A stretch of DNA of 18,604 bases from Geobacter sp. UBA5735 (GCA_002419385.1 DIFZ01000010.1:1-18604); one strand, 5' to 3'. Shown: positions 6,556-13,805, counted from the stretch's first letter. A program made the numbers and translations. Notes: generated by a model not told the origin, from the sequence alone.

Positions 6556-8384
6556 CTCGCATCACCGCTCTTCTTCTGCACGGGGCTTTCGTCCCCGGCG
6601 CCACCGATCCCCGACGCCTCATCCCGGATTTTCCTGGTGATCCTCATGGCACAGAAATCCGGGCCGCACATGGAGCAGTAGTGTGACGCCTTGTCCGCAT
6701 CATCCGGCAGGGTCGCGTCGTGGAACTCCTGCGCCTTTTCCGGATCGAACCCGAGGGCGAACTGGTCCTGCCAGCGGAACTCGAAGCGGGCCTTCGCCAT
6801 GGCGTTGTCCCTGATCTGGGCGCCGGGGTGCCCCTTGGCCAGGTCCGCGGCATGGGCAGCGATCTTGAAGGTGACGATCCCCTCCCTGACGTCGTCCCGG
6901 TCCGGCAGCCCCAGGTGCTCCTTGGGGGTTACATAGCAGAGCATGGCAGTGCCGAACCAGCCGATCATCGCGCCGCCGATTGCCGAGGTTATGTGGTCGT
7001 AGCCGGGCGCAATATCGGTAACGAGCGGCCCGAGGGTATAAAACGGCGCCTCGTGACAGTACTTGAGCTGCAGGTCCATGTTCTCCCTGATGAGCTGCAT
7101 GGGCACATGCCCCGGCCCCTCGATCATGGTCTGGACATCATGTTTCCAGGCAAGGGCAGCCAACTCGCCCAGGGTTTTCAGTTCGGCGATCTGCGCCTCG
7201 TCATTGGCGTCATGGAGAGAGCCCGGGCGCATGCCGTCACCGAGGGAAAAACTGATGTCGTAGCTCTTCATGATCTCGCAGATCTCCTCGAAGCGCGTAT
7301 AGAGAAAGCTCTCCCGGTTGTGGGCCAGGCACCACCGGGCCATGATGGAGCCGCCCCGGGAGACGATGCCGGTCATGCGCTTTTCGGTCAAGGGGATGCA
7401 ATCCTTGCGCACCCCGGCATGGATAGTGAAGTAGTCGACTCCCTGTTCAGCCTGCTCGATGAGCGTATCCCGATAGATGTCCCACGTCAGCTCCTCGGCT
7501 TTCCCTCCCACCTTCTCCAGTGCCTGGTAGATGGGCACGGTGCCGATGGGAACGGGGCTGTTGCGCAGGATCCATTCACGGGTTTGGTGTATGTTCGGGC
7601 CGGTGGAAAGGTCCATGACCGTATCCGCTCCCCAGCGGATGGCCCATACCATCTTCACCACCTCGTTCATGACGGAGGATGCCAGTGCCGAGTTGCCGAT
7701 GTTGGCGTTTATCTTGACCAGGAAATTGCGCCCGATGATCATCGGCTCGGCTTCAGGGTGGTTGATGTTGAGCGGGATGATGGCCCGCCCGCGGGCGACT
7801 TCCGAACGGACGAATTCCGGCGTTATGACTTCGGGAATGGAAGCGCCGAAATCCCTGCCGGGATGCTGGCGGCTCAACAGTTCGCCCATGGCATCCCGCC
7901 TCTGGTTTTCGCGGATGGCGACGAATTCCATCTCGGGGGTTATGATACCGCGGCGGGCATAGTGCATCTGCGTAACGTTCTTGCCGTTTTTCGCCTTGCG
8001 CGGTATCCGCCCGGACTCCATCTCCGGCATATCTGCTCCCCGCATCGCCACGGCTTGCCGTCGGCAGGATTCTCCCGCGAGCGAGACTGCCGGCGCATCA
8101 CCCCGGGCGTCCAGCCACGGTTTTCTCAGCTCCGGCAAACCTTTACGGAAATCGATCTGCACACTCTTGTCGGTGTAAGGACCCGAAGTATCGTAAACGA
8201 AAACCGGCTGGTTCGCTTCCCTGCCGTTTTCGGTCACAAAATCACTCTGGCCTATTTCACGCATCGGCACGCGGATATCCGCACTCGTTCCAACGACATA
8301 TACCTTGCGGGAATTGGCAAACGGCATACAGAGGGTATCCATGCACGGCATACCGGTATTCCCGCTGTCGGTTGTGGTATCCAT
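6552..8384 (-). CDS. thiC: Phosphomethylpyrimidine synthase ThiC
   Basis: A 610-residue radical SAM-type ThiC that rearranges 5-aminoimidazole ribotide to hydroxymethylpyrimidine phosphate, the pyrimidine half of thiamine. It is the long form, with the extra N-terminal domain. Seen: ARRGIITPEMEFVAIREN, the SALASSVMNEV and MDLSTG segments of the barrel, ITSAIGGAMIGWFGTAMLCYVTPKEHLGLP, and the C-terminal cluster motif CX2CX4C at Cys570, Cys573 and Cys578. The start has GGAG six bases upstream. It overlaps thiS by four bases and follows an 88-aa unknown gene by 92 bases. I find no THI-box (TPP riboswitch) upstream, which is unusual for thiC; a sigma-54-like promoter precedes the operon instead. 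A 560-codon open frame on the opposite strand is a composition artefact. Confidence 0.97.
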   Translation of the reverse strand: MDTTTDSGNTGMPCMDTLCMPFANSRKVYVVGTSADIRVPMREIGQSDFVTENGREANQPVFVYDTSGPYTDKSVQIDFRKGLPELRKPWLDARGDAPAVSLAGESCRRQAVAMRGADMPEMESGRIPRKAKNGKNVTQMHYARRGIITPEMEFVAIRENQRRDAMGELLSRQHPGRDFGASIPEVITPEFVRSEVARGRAIIPLNINHPEAEPMIIGRNFLVKINANIGNSALASSVMNEVVKMVWAIRWGADTVMDLSTGPNIHQTREWILRNSPVPIGTVPIYQALEKVGGKAEELTWDIYRDTLIEQAEQGVDYFTIHAGVRKDCIPLTEKRMTGIVSRGGSIMARWCLAHNRESFLYTRFEEICEIMKSYDISFSLGDGMRPGSLHDANDEAQIAELKTLGELAALAWKHDVQTMIEGPGHVPMQLIRENMDLQLKYCHEAPFYTLGPLVTDIAPGYDHITSAIGGAMIGWFGTAMLCYVTPKEHLGLPDRDDVREGIVTFKIAAHAADLAKGHPGAQIRDNAMAKARFEFRWQDQFALGFDPEKAQEFHDATLPDDADKASHYCSMCGPDFCAMRITRKIRDEASGIGGAGDESPVQKKSGDAR

Positions 8385-8476
8385 TGTTCTCTCCTGTTGT
8401 AGGCTTGGGTGGGTATTCAGGCAAAACGCCGGTGAGGCATTCCCCGAATGCGGTCAAACGCAGCTTCAGCGAATGG

Positions 8477-8743
8477 TCAGGCTTGCGAAACCGCCGAATT
8501 GGTCGTCAACAGCCTCGCACAGCTTATTTCCTGTTCAACTGCTTCAAGCAAAGAGTCAGCTGTCCAGGAAACCTCGCCATCGCGATAAGCGTTGCAGCAA
8601 ATGACAATCCGGTCCAGCAGTGATTCCAGCCTTTCTATGTGAACTTCCTGAAGCCGGATCCGGCGCTGCATTTCCTGCAGTTTCCTGCCGGATTCGCCCG
8701 TCTTTCTCCTGCTTTCCTCGAAATCCAGTATTCGGCTTGACAT
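8477..8743 (-). CDS. Small hypothetical protein, coiled-coil-like
   Basis: An 88-residue protein I do not recognise. Residues 8-45 are rich in Arg, Glu, Lys and Gln in a heptad-like pattern (SRRKTGESGRKLQEMQRRIRLQEVHIERLES), suggesting a coiled coil, followed by a short region with two nearby cysteines (ICC). It is probably real because AAAGGAG lies about eight bases before the ATG and it heads the thi run directly behind a -24/-12-like promoter. It precedes thiC by 92 bases. A regulatory or scaffolding role is possible but unsupported. Confidence 0.6.
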   Translation of the reverse strand: MSSRILDFEESRRKTGESGRKLQEMQRRIRLQEVHIERLESLLDRIVICCNAYRDGEVSWTADSLLEAVEQEISCARLLTTNSAVSQA

Positions 8744-8810
8744 GCATGCGCTCCTTTTGCTGCTCAGAGTACCAGGTACGACGGGAATTCACGCTTCGAA
8801 TTCACATAAA

Positions 8811-8826
8811 AGCAAAAAGGGAACCA
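8811..8826 (-). promoter_or_regulatory. Sigma-54-like promoter for thi operon
   Basis: The minus strand reads TGGTTCCCTTTTTGCT with GG-N10-GC spacing and 9 of 12 matches to TGGCACRNNNNTTGCW, including a perfect TTGCT. Transcription would start near 8800, about 57 bases before the 88-aa gene. Confidence 0.5.
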
Positions 8827-8953
8827 CAAGCAACCTGCCAGCTGCCCATACCGGATAAAATGTTTTTTCAGCAATGATTTCAAGTAATTTTCTCCGAATC
8901 ACGCGCAGACTCCAGCAGCGCGCCACGTCTGGGGCGGCAAATCATGCGACACC

Positions 8954-8969
8954 TGGCACTGCTGGTGCA
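8954..8969 (+). promoter_or_regulatory. Sigma-54 promoter for thiL
   Basis: TGGCACTGCTGGTGCA has a perfect TGGCAC, GG-N10-GC spacing and 10 of 12 consensus matches. The start would be near 8980, giving a leader of about 180 bases before thiL. Confidence 0.6.
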
Positions 8970-8977
8970 ACAGGTGT
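8966..8977 (-). promoter_or_regulatory. Candidate activator site, ACACCTGTTGCA
   Basis: On the minus strand this reads ACACCTGTTGCA, sharing ACACCTGTnnCA with sites upstream of acoX and budC. It is about 170 bases upstream of the predicted start of the thi operon, a usual enhancer distance, and overlaps the thiL promoter on the other strand. Confidence 0.4.
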
Positions 8978-8997
8978 ATCACCCCGGCATCACTACA

Positions 8998-9110
8998 GGA
9001 TCCGGCTGATTAACGGAAGCGCTCACCTGCGACATCTTGGCCGCGCAAAACCTCTAGGTTATTGTGATAAGCGGTTCCGGAGCCGGGATCCAGCCAATTT
9101 GGCTCCTTTT
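8998..9110 (+). ncRNA. thiL leader with terminator-like hairpin (candidate attenuator)
   Basis: GGATCCGGCT (8998-9007) can pair with AGCCGGGATCC (9081-9091, one bulged G). The AGCC of the second arm also belongs to the terminator-like stem GGAGCC (9079-9084)/GGCTCC (9101-9106), followed by TTTT (9107-9110). The two pairings exclude each other, as in attenuators and riboswitches. It does not match a TPP riboswitch. Confidence 0.35.
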
Positions 9111-9161
9111 GTGCTTAGCTGGAATGATGTTCGGCGAATGACGATTCACGTGGGGGAGGCA

Positions 9162-10244
9162 ATGACACTTACATGCAAACATGGCCCGCATATTCGAGAT
9201 CTCGGGGAATTCGGGCTCATCAACCTGATTTCCCGCAACGTCCGCTCATCGCCGAAGGTTTCGGTCGGCATCGGCGACGATGCAGCAGCGTTCACGTTTC
9301 AGGAGGGTTGCGTGGCTCTGGCAACCAGCGACATGCTGGTGGAAGGCGTGCATTTCGACCTGACGTTCTGCGACCCGTTCCGGCTCGGCAGGAAATCGCT
9401 TGCCGTCAACCTTTCGGACATCGCGGCGATGGGCGGGGCGCCGGGCTGCTTTCTCCTGTCACTGGCAATTCCGGAAACCCTTCCGGTCAACTTCATCGAG
9501 CTGTTCACCGCGGGCATGCTGGGGCTTGCCGACGAACACGGGGCCGTTCTGGTAGGAGGCGATACCTGCGCATCCAGGGGAGGCCTGGTCATATCAGTAA
9601 CGCTGTATGGCGAGCAGAAAGGTGAAAGAATAGTTCAGCGGCGTGGAGCGCGCCCGGGTGACGGGATATTCGTCACCGGCACGCTGGGAGACTCGGCATT
9701 GGGCCTGGAACTCCTGATGAACGGCCACGGGGAGGGCTCATGCATCACCAGGCACCTCGACCCTACGCCGCGAGTCTGCGAGGGAATGGCGCTGGCGGAA
9801 GCAGGCCTGCCGACAGCCATGATCGACATCAGCGACGGCCTGCTGGCAGACCTTGGACACATCCTGGAATGCTCCCGTGTCGGCGCACGGTTGCATCTTG
9901 AGATGATTCCCCTGTCTCGCGAATTTTCCGCGCATGTCGCTTCACTGCCCGAACGCGATTATTCCCTTGCGATCAGCGGCGGGGAGGATTATGAGTTGCT
10001 CTTCACGGCGCCGCCGCACAAGCGGGATGCAATCCGTTCGCTCTTCGCGAAGCTCGGCACGCCGGTAACGGAAATAGGAGAAATCACGGAAAATTCCGGC
10101 ATGTCCCTGCTATCGCCGGAAGGCAAGCCAATCGCTTCCGACAGAAAAGGATTTGATCATTTCCCCCTGCGCCAACAGCTCCACACCGGGACGCCGTCAC
10201 AGCGACCGCGAGCCTGCCATGAAAACCTCAGCAAGAAGGGCTAA
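9162..10244 (+). CDS. thiL: Thiamine-monophosphate kinase ThiL
   Basis: A 360-residue kinase that phosphorylates thiamine monophosphate with ATP to thiamine pyrophosphate, the last step of the pathway and the cofactor form used by acetoin dehydrogenase. Family motifs are intact: GIGDDAA at 37-43 (metal/nucleotide), DMLVEGVHF at 57-65, SDIAAMGG at 85-92, GGDT at 132-135, DISDGLLADL at 222-231 and SGGEDYELLF at 272-281. The ATG at 9162 fits the family's usual N-terminus and follows GGGGGAGG, though with only two bases of spacing; the ATG at 9138 is an alternative. The open frame continues far upstream but without similarity. It is the only plus-strand gene. Its stop codon overlaps the acoR stop from the opposite strand, with no terminator between them. 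Confidence 0.95.
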   Translation: MTLTCKHGPHIRDLGEFGLINLISRNVRSSPKVSVGIGDDAAAFTFQEGCVALATSDMLVEGVHFDLTFCDPFRLGRKSLAVNLSDIAAMGGAPGCFLLSLAIPETLPVNFIELFTAGMLGLADEHGAVLVGGDTCASRGGLVISVTLYGEQKGERIVQRRGARPGDGIFVTGTLGDSALGLELLMNGHGEGSCITRHLDPTPRVCEGMALAEAGLPTAMIDISDGLLADLGHILECSRVGARLHLEMIPLSREFSAHVASLPERDYSLAISGGEDYELLFTAPPHKRDAIRSLFAKLGTPVTEIGEITENSGMSLLSPEGKPIASDRKGFDHFPLRQQLHTGTPSQRPRACHENLSKKG

Positions 10245-12253
10245 AGGTATCCTTCCAGTTCGTTGGGGGGAATGATGCTGTACTTCTTCATTTTCCTGTA
10301 GAGAGTAGCCCTGCTGATGCACAGGTCTTCAGCCGCGCCGGTGATGTTCCACTTCTGCTTTTTCAGGACGCTCAGGATGGCCGTCCGTTCGGCATACTGC
10401 ATGGAATCCGGCGGGACCTCGTGCATTTCTGCCGCGGCGCCCCGGATGATAGTGTCGGGTCGCAGCGAAGATGTCTGAAGTATCTCGGGGGGCAAGTCAT
10501 AGAGCTGGACGGTTTCCCCTTCCGCGACTGCCAGGGCATACCGCAACACGTTCCGCAGCTGACGGATGTTGCCGGGCCAGGGGAAGCTCATGAGCACATC
10601 GAAAGCATCGGCATCTATCTTCATGGTGCCGCCGCTGTTTTCGGCGGACAGTATGTTGTTGATGAGGAGCGCCTTGTCGGTCCTCTCTCTGAGCGGCGGC
10701 AGGGTAATGGTCACGCCGTTCAGACGGTAATAGAGGTCTTCCCTGAACTCACCCTTCCTGACCAGTTCCTCCAGGTTGCGGAGCGTCGCGCAAATGACAT
10801 GGAGATCAACCCTGATCGGGGTCTCGCTTCCCAGGGGAAGGATCTCCTTCTCGGCAAGGACGCGGAGCAGCCGGGTCTGAAGGTTCAGGGGCATGTCGCC
10901 GATTTCGTCCAGGAACAGGGTCCCCCCATCCGATTGCAGTATCTTGCCGCGCATCCCCTTGCTTTTTGCGCCGGTGAACGCCCCCTGCTTGTACCCGAAC
11001 AATTCGCTCTCGATCAGGGATTCCGGGATGGAAGCGCAGTTGAGCGCGACAAAGGGGTTTTCAGACCGGTCGCTGGCCTCGTGGACGGCACGGGCGAACA
11101 CTTCCTTGCCGGTACCGGTATCGCCGATCAGGAGGATGGAGATATCCTTGTTCATGACTCTGCGGGCGCAATTGGCGTTGAACAGCATCCGTGAATCCGT
11201 GCCGGCAAGATACTCCAGCGTCATTGCGGACGAGCGGCTTCTCTGGCCCTTATCCAGGGAATCATAGCCGTTCCCTCCCTCCGGGACGCGGACCGTATGC
11301 AACTCGGGAGCCCTGAAGGTTGCGAAATACTGGGTCCCTGTACGGACGGTATGCAGCGGCATGATGGTTGTGGTCTTGTGTTTGGCGTGATTCATCAGAT
11401 CGTCGAAGCGAAGATCAAAGACCTCGCTCAGAAAGCAGTTTAGTGGATTTCGACCGTCGCGCAGGGTCAATTCCTTGATTGCACTGGCATTCCCGGCAAT
11501 GACACGCCCATCTGCGTCAACAGCGAGGATATTTTCCGCCATAACCTCTACAAAGGCCTGTATTGCATTGAAACGTACGATCCAGCTGTCTTTGAAGAGA
11601 CGCAGGAAATAGACGTTTTCAATGAGCCGCGCATAGTAGTTTACTACCTGGAGGGCCAGCAGTTGGGATTCTTTTCCAGGGGGGGGGCGGAGAAGAGAAA
11701 TATCCAGCGTTCCCAGTAAAGAGCCGTCGGGATTGAAAAGCGGAGTGCACGAACAGCTGAGGCCGATGTGACGGGAGCGAAAATGCTCGTCGCGATGGAT
11801 TGTAATCGGCTTTCTCTCTTCAACACAGGTCCCCATTCCGCAGGTCCCTTCGATCGACTCAGTCCATACCGACCCTAGATAAAGGCCCGTTTCCCGGTGT
11901 TCCCGTTCTTCATTCGGGTTCCCTAGATATTCGATGGTAACGCCGTTCGCATCGCCCAGCAGAAGAACATATCCGGCATCGGAAACACGCTCGTACATGC
12001 TTTTCATGCCGGATCGTGCGATGAACAGGAATTCTTCAAGAGGCTCAGTATAATCCTTCAGTGCCCTGCCCGTCAGAATTCTTGTCTTGCTCGTTGTTGA
12101 AGGATCAATGTTGTATTTTGTCAGGCAGCGCTTCCATGAATTCTGGAGAGCGTTAATGGACGGATCAAGTCGGTTTCTTACCATCATTTCCTTGCCGTCT
12201 TTCACCTGTTTTTCCACACGTTCGACATGTTTGGTCAAGTCCTTGGAATCCAC
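10241..12253 (-). CDS. acoR: AcoR-type sigma-54-dependent transcriptional activator
   Basis: A 670-residue enhancer-binding protein. Domain order: N-terminal helical region, GAF sensor domain at about 92-188, PAS-like region at about 228-315, AAA+ domain with Walker A GDTGTGKE at 377-384, the sigma-54-contacting GAFTGA loop at 424-429, Walker B GGTLFLDEIGD at about 443-453 and FREDLYYRLN at 503-512, then a Fis-type helix-turn-helix at 624-656. GAF-PAS-AAA-Fis is the AcoR architecture; AcoR activates acetoin catabolism genes in response to acetoin. I chose a GTG start at 12253 because GGAGG lies seven bases upstream and the longer ATG frame (to 12409) runs through the terminator of the preceding operon. 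It is flanked by butanediol and thiamine genes and probably controls the -24/-12 promoters in the window. Confidence 0.92.
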   Translation of the reverse strand: MDSKDLTKHVERVEKQVKDGKEMMVRNRLDPSINALQNSWKRCLTKYNIDPSTTSKTRILTGRALKDYTEPLEEFLFIARSGMKSMYERVSDAGYVLLLGDANGVTIEYLGNPNEEREHRETGLYLGSVWTESIEGTCGMGTCVEERKPITIHRDEHFRSRHIGLSCSCTPLFNPDGSLLGTLDISLLRPPPGKESQLLALQVVNYYARLIENVYFLRLFKDSWIVRFNAIQAFVEVMAENILAVDADGRVIAGNASAIKELTLRDGRNPLNCFLSEVFDLRFDDLMNHAKHKTTTIMPLHTVRTGTQYFATFRAPELHTVRVPEGGNGYDSLDKGQRSRSSAMTLEYLAGTDSRMLFNANCARRVMNKDISILLIGDTGTGKEVFARAVHEASDRSENPFVALNCASIPESLIESELFGYKQGAFTGAKSKGMRGKILQSDGGTLFLDEIGDMPLNLQTRLLRVLAEKEILPLGSETPIRVDLHVICATLRNLEELVRKGEFREDLYYRLNGVTITLPPLRERTDKALLINNILSAENSGGTMKIDADAFDVLMSFPWPGNIRQLRNVLRYALAVAEGETVQLYDLPPEILQTSSLRPDTIIRGAAAEMHEVPPDSMQYAERTAILSVLKKQKWNITGAAEDLCISRATLYRKMKKYSIIPPNELEGYL

Positions 12254-12297
12254 GACACTTCCTCCCACAGCAGAATACAGAACTACTTCGGTTTCTA

Positions 12298-12303
12298 ATT
12301 GTA
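12298..12303 (-). promoter_or_regulatory. Possible -10 box for acoR
   Basis: TACAAT on the minus strand, about 45 bases before the GTG start, is a fair -10 element. No good -35 is seen (TTCGGT at 18-base spacing is weak). No GG-N10-GC site was found here, so acoR itself is probably not sigma-54 dependent. Confidence 0.25.
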
Positions 12304-12359
12304 CTACATTACCAGCAACAAACCGAAAACTTTTCCGTCCCGTTTTTTGCATGGCCGCA

Positions 12360-12399
12360 AAACCAAAGAATCCGGAGAGGCACAATGCGCCTCTCCGGA
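12360..12399 (-). terminator. Terminator of membrane protein-DUF6506 operon
   Basis: A perfect 11-base stem, TCCGGAGAGGC/GCCTCTCCGGA, with a seven-base loop (12371-12399) is followed on the minus strand by TTCTTTGGTTTT. It ends the operon above it and isolates acoR. Confidence 0.85.
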
Positions 12400-12501
12400 A
12401 GTTTTCCATTTCTTGGTGCAGTGGCGCCGGATCCCATCAAACCGTCAGGCTTCGACATCCGGCACTGAGTGCCCTGCGGCTCTCAGACGCCCGGCGGCAG
12501 G

Positions 12502-12807
12502 TCACTTGAACATGTCGTCTCCACTTTTGTATTCCAATCCCGGATGGTTGTCGAAGCGGACGACACCGACCGCAGCCTTGCTGCCGACAGCCTTCTTTAT
12601 CTCGGCAACGCCTTCGACTCCGAAGCCGGCACACAGCTCGATGGCCACTATGCCCTGCTCGACGAGTGATTTGCAGGCCTGCACCGCATCCGGATAATTA
12701 CTCACACCGACAACGGTCAATTCAACGACCGGGGTGTTCACCACCGCACGGTGCACTGCAGCGTCCGCCTCAGGCGCGACAAAAACAAATGCAGCCTTGA
12801 GTCCCAT
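12502..12807 (-). CDS. Small DUF6506-like protein
   Basis: A 101-residue soluble protein that I recognise as resembling the DUF6506 family (not searched). It has the pattern LKAAFVFVAPEADAAVHRAVVNTPVVELTVVGV, a central alternation of hydrophobic strands and helices, and ends with VVRFDNHPGLEYKSGDDMF. No function is established. The start has AAAGGAG seven bases upstream. It is the last gene of the membrane protein - DUF190 - VOC - DUF6506 unit, 18 bases after the VOC gene, and is followed by a strong terminator. The tight spacing to the VOC gene suggests the two products act together. Confidence 0.75.
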   Translation of the reverse strand: MGLKAAFVFVAPEADAAVHRAVVNTPVVELTVVGVSNYPDAVQACKSLVEQGIVAIELCAGFGVEGVAEIKKAVGSKAAVGVVRFDNHPGLEYKSGDDMFK

Positions 12808-12825
12808 TTCCGATCTCCTTTCTGC

Positions 12826-13320
12826 CTATTTCGGCGGATACACGGCTTGGGGTTCGGGCCATTTGAAGTCGGGAACCAGCTTGTAGATCTCGGCGATGAC
12901 GCCAAGGTCCTTGCGCGAATCAAGGTACGTGTAGGTCAGTCCTTCCCAGGTCCCGCCCTGGAGGATGGGGCGGCCCTTCTCCTGGTAGAATTTTACCGTT
13001 TCCTCGTAATTCTCGGTGCCGAAAGCGACGTGGTGGAGCCCTTCACCGTGCTCTTTCAGGAAGCTGGCGTAGATGCTCTTGTCATCTTTCGGCTCGATGA
13101 TTTCCCACTGCACCCCGCCGATATCCGCCAATGCGAGACGCATGGCGTAGTCCACCGGCTTGCCCTCTAAGATCATGTCGCTGACCGTGTTCGGATTGAA
13201 CTCATAAATGGACCACGGACCGATTCCATAATCATCGGCATATTTTTTCACCGTTTCGTCACAATTCTTTACCACGACAGCTATCTGCAGAATATTCGTA
13301 AAAACGGGTTTTTCCGACAT
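12826..13320 (-). CDS. VOC-superfamily (glyoxalase/epimerase-like) protein
   Basis: A 164-residue protein of the vicinal oxygen chelate fold, most like methylmalonyl-CoA epimerase/glyoxalase relatives. It has two repeat modules: ILQIAVVVKN (10-19) with QWEIIEP (71-77), and GLHHVAF (94-100) with IAEIYKL (142-148). The presumed metal ligands are Gln12, Glu73, His96 or His97, and Glu144; the first position is usually His. The start at 13320 has GGAGG six bases upstream; a longer frame begins 12 codons earlier without one. It precedes the DUF6506-like gene by 18 bases. An epimerase, isomerase or lyase acting on a hydroxy-ketone or CoA thioester is conceivable, but the substrate is not visible. 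Confidence 0.8.
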   Translation of the reverse strand: MSEKPVFTNILQIAVVVKNCDETVKKYADDYGIGPWSIYEFNPNTVSDMILEGKPVDYAMRLALADIGGVQWEIIEPKDDKSIYASFLKEHGEGLHHVAFGTENYEETVKFYQEKGRPILQGGTWEGLTYTYLDSRKDLGVIAEIYKLVPDFKWPEPQAVYPPK

Positions 13321-13358
13321 GCTGTTCCTCCTGTCTTGTCTTTTGGCAGATTTCAAGC

Positions 13359-13407
13359 AAAAGCCTGCATCGTCCGGCCGGCTTTAGCCCGGCAAGACGA
13401 TGCAGGC
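13359..13407 (-). terminator. Intercistronic hairpin after DUF190 gene
   Basis: A 12-base perfect stem, GCCTGCATCGTC/GACGATGCAGGC (13363-13407), with an inner CCGG-rich pairing, is followed on the minus strand by TTTTGCTT. It lies 39 bases before the VOC start with no promoter visible between, so it may be a partial terminator that lowers expression of the last two genes. Confidence 0.65.
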
Positions 13408-13463
13408 ATACTAATGAGGTGAAACCGAAACCGGCTTAACCGCCTGCGGCCGCCGGCATAGAC

Positions 13464-13805
13464 TCAGTGTTCGAAATTGTCGAAATCAATTGCCGCATCA
13501 TAGATTACGATGCCGCCCTTTTTCATCACTTGCTTCACGAAGGGCAGAAAAGCCGCAATTTTTTCTTCCGTGTCAATGAACTCGGCGATAAGCGGCTGAC
13601 AGGTGGAGGCGGTCACTCCCAGGTTGAGTGTCTTGCAGGCCGGGCAGCAGAACCCGAACCCCTCGATGCCATTAAAGATCATAACGCCGGCCAACCCCAT
13701 TTCGTAACCTTTTTTCACTATGACGTCATATAGGAACTCTTTTTCGTGATGCGTGTACTTGTTCAGGTAAATCCTCAGTACTTTTCCTTTGCCTTCATAT
13801 TTCAT
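13464..13805 (-). CDS. Divergent DUF190 (PII-like) protein with cysteine cluster
   Basis: A 113-residue DUF190-family protein: KVLRIYLNKYTHHEKEFLYDVIVKKGYEMGLAGVMIFNGIEGFG matches the N-terminal half of the family. Where the other copy (4135-4500) continues with GPHSVYHSDKLFHLS, this one has cysteines at 53, 54, 57 and 69 (FCCPACKTLNLG..STC), which could bind metal or sense redox state. The C-terminal tail is acidic and aromatic. The start has AGGGGG about five bases upstream. It follows the membrane-protein gene by 147 bases and precedes the VOC gene. PII-like proteins often control a neighbouring transporter, so regulation of the membrane protein is a fair hypothesis. Confidence 0.8.
   Translation of the reverse strand: MKYEGKGKVLRIYLNKYTHHEKEFLYDVIVKKGYEMGLAGVMIFNGIEGFGFCCPACKTLNLGVTASTCQPLIAEFIDTEEKIAAFLPFVKQVMKKGGIVIYDAAIDFDNFEH

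Larger units (their letters stand above)
8949..8977. repeat. Strong dyad overlapping thiL promoter
   Basis: The seven-base arms ACACCTG (8949-8955) and CAGGTGT (8971-8977) are continued by GCAC/GTGC around the loop TGCTG, with an unpaired AA. The dyad contains the -24/-12 sequence of the thiL promoter. It may be an activator site overlapping the promoter; neither strand shows a following T-run. Confidence 0.6.
8744..9161. other. Divergent thi control region
   Basis: This 418-base gap between the thi operon (minus) and thiL (plus) has no convincing gene; the open frame extending thiL upstream has no family similarity. It holds two oppositely facing sigma-54-like promoters, a long dyad at 8949-8977, an ACACCTGTnnCA element and a terminator-like hairpin in the thiL leader. 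I searched by eye for THI-box signatures (CTGAGA and the CCTGATCTGG/TAATGCCAGCG core) on both strands and found none. Confidence 0.7.

Noticed and set aside
6720..8402. A 560-codon open frame on the plus strand opposite thiC
   Set aside because: It is fully antisense to the well-supported thiC gene, has no recognisable domains and is explained by GC-rich codon use on the other strand.
8990..9100. Cyclic-di-GMP (GEMM) riboswitch in the thiL leader
   Set aside because: GCAAAACC and a GCGG/CCGC pairing vaguely recall GEMM, but the conserved core and tetraloop-receptor arrangement could not be aligned.
8874..9161. A 96-codon N-terminal extension of thiL
   Set aside because: It has no similarity to ThiL, crosses the sigma-54 promoter and terminator-like hairpin, and the family normally begins near the chosen start.
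8385..9161. TPP riboswitch (THI-box) upstream of thiC or thiL
   Set aside because: Neither CTGAGA nor the conserved TPP-binding core was found on either strand by eye. A covariance search would be decisive.
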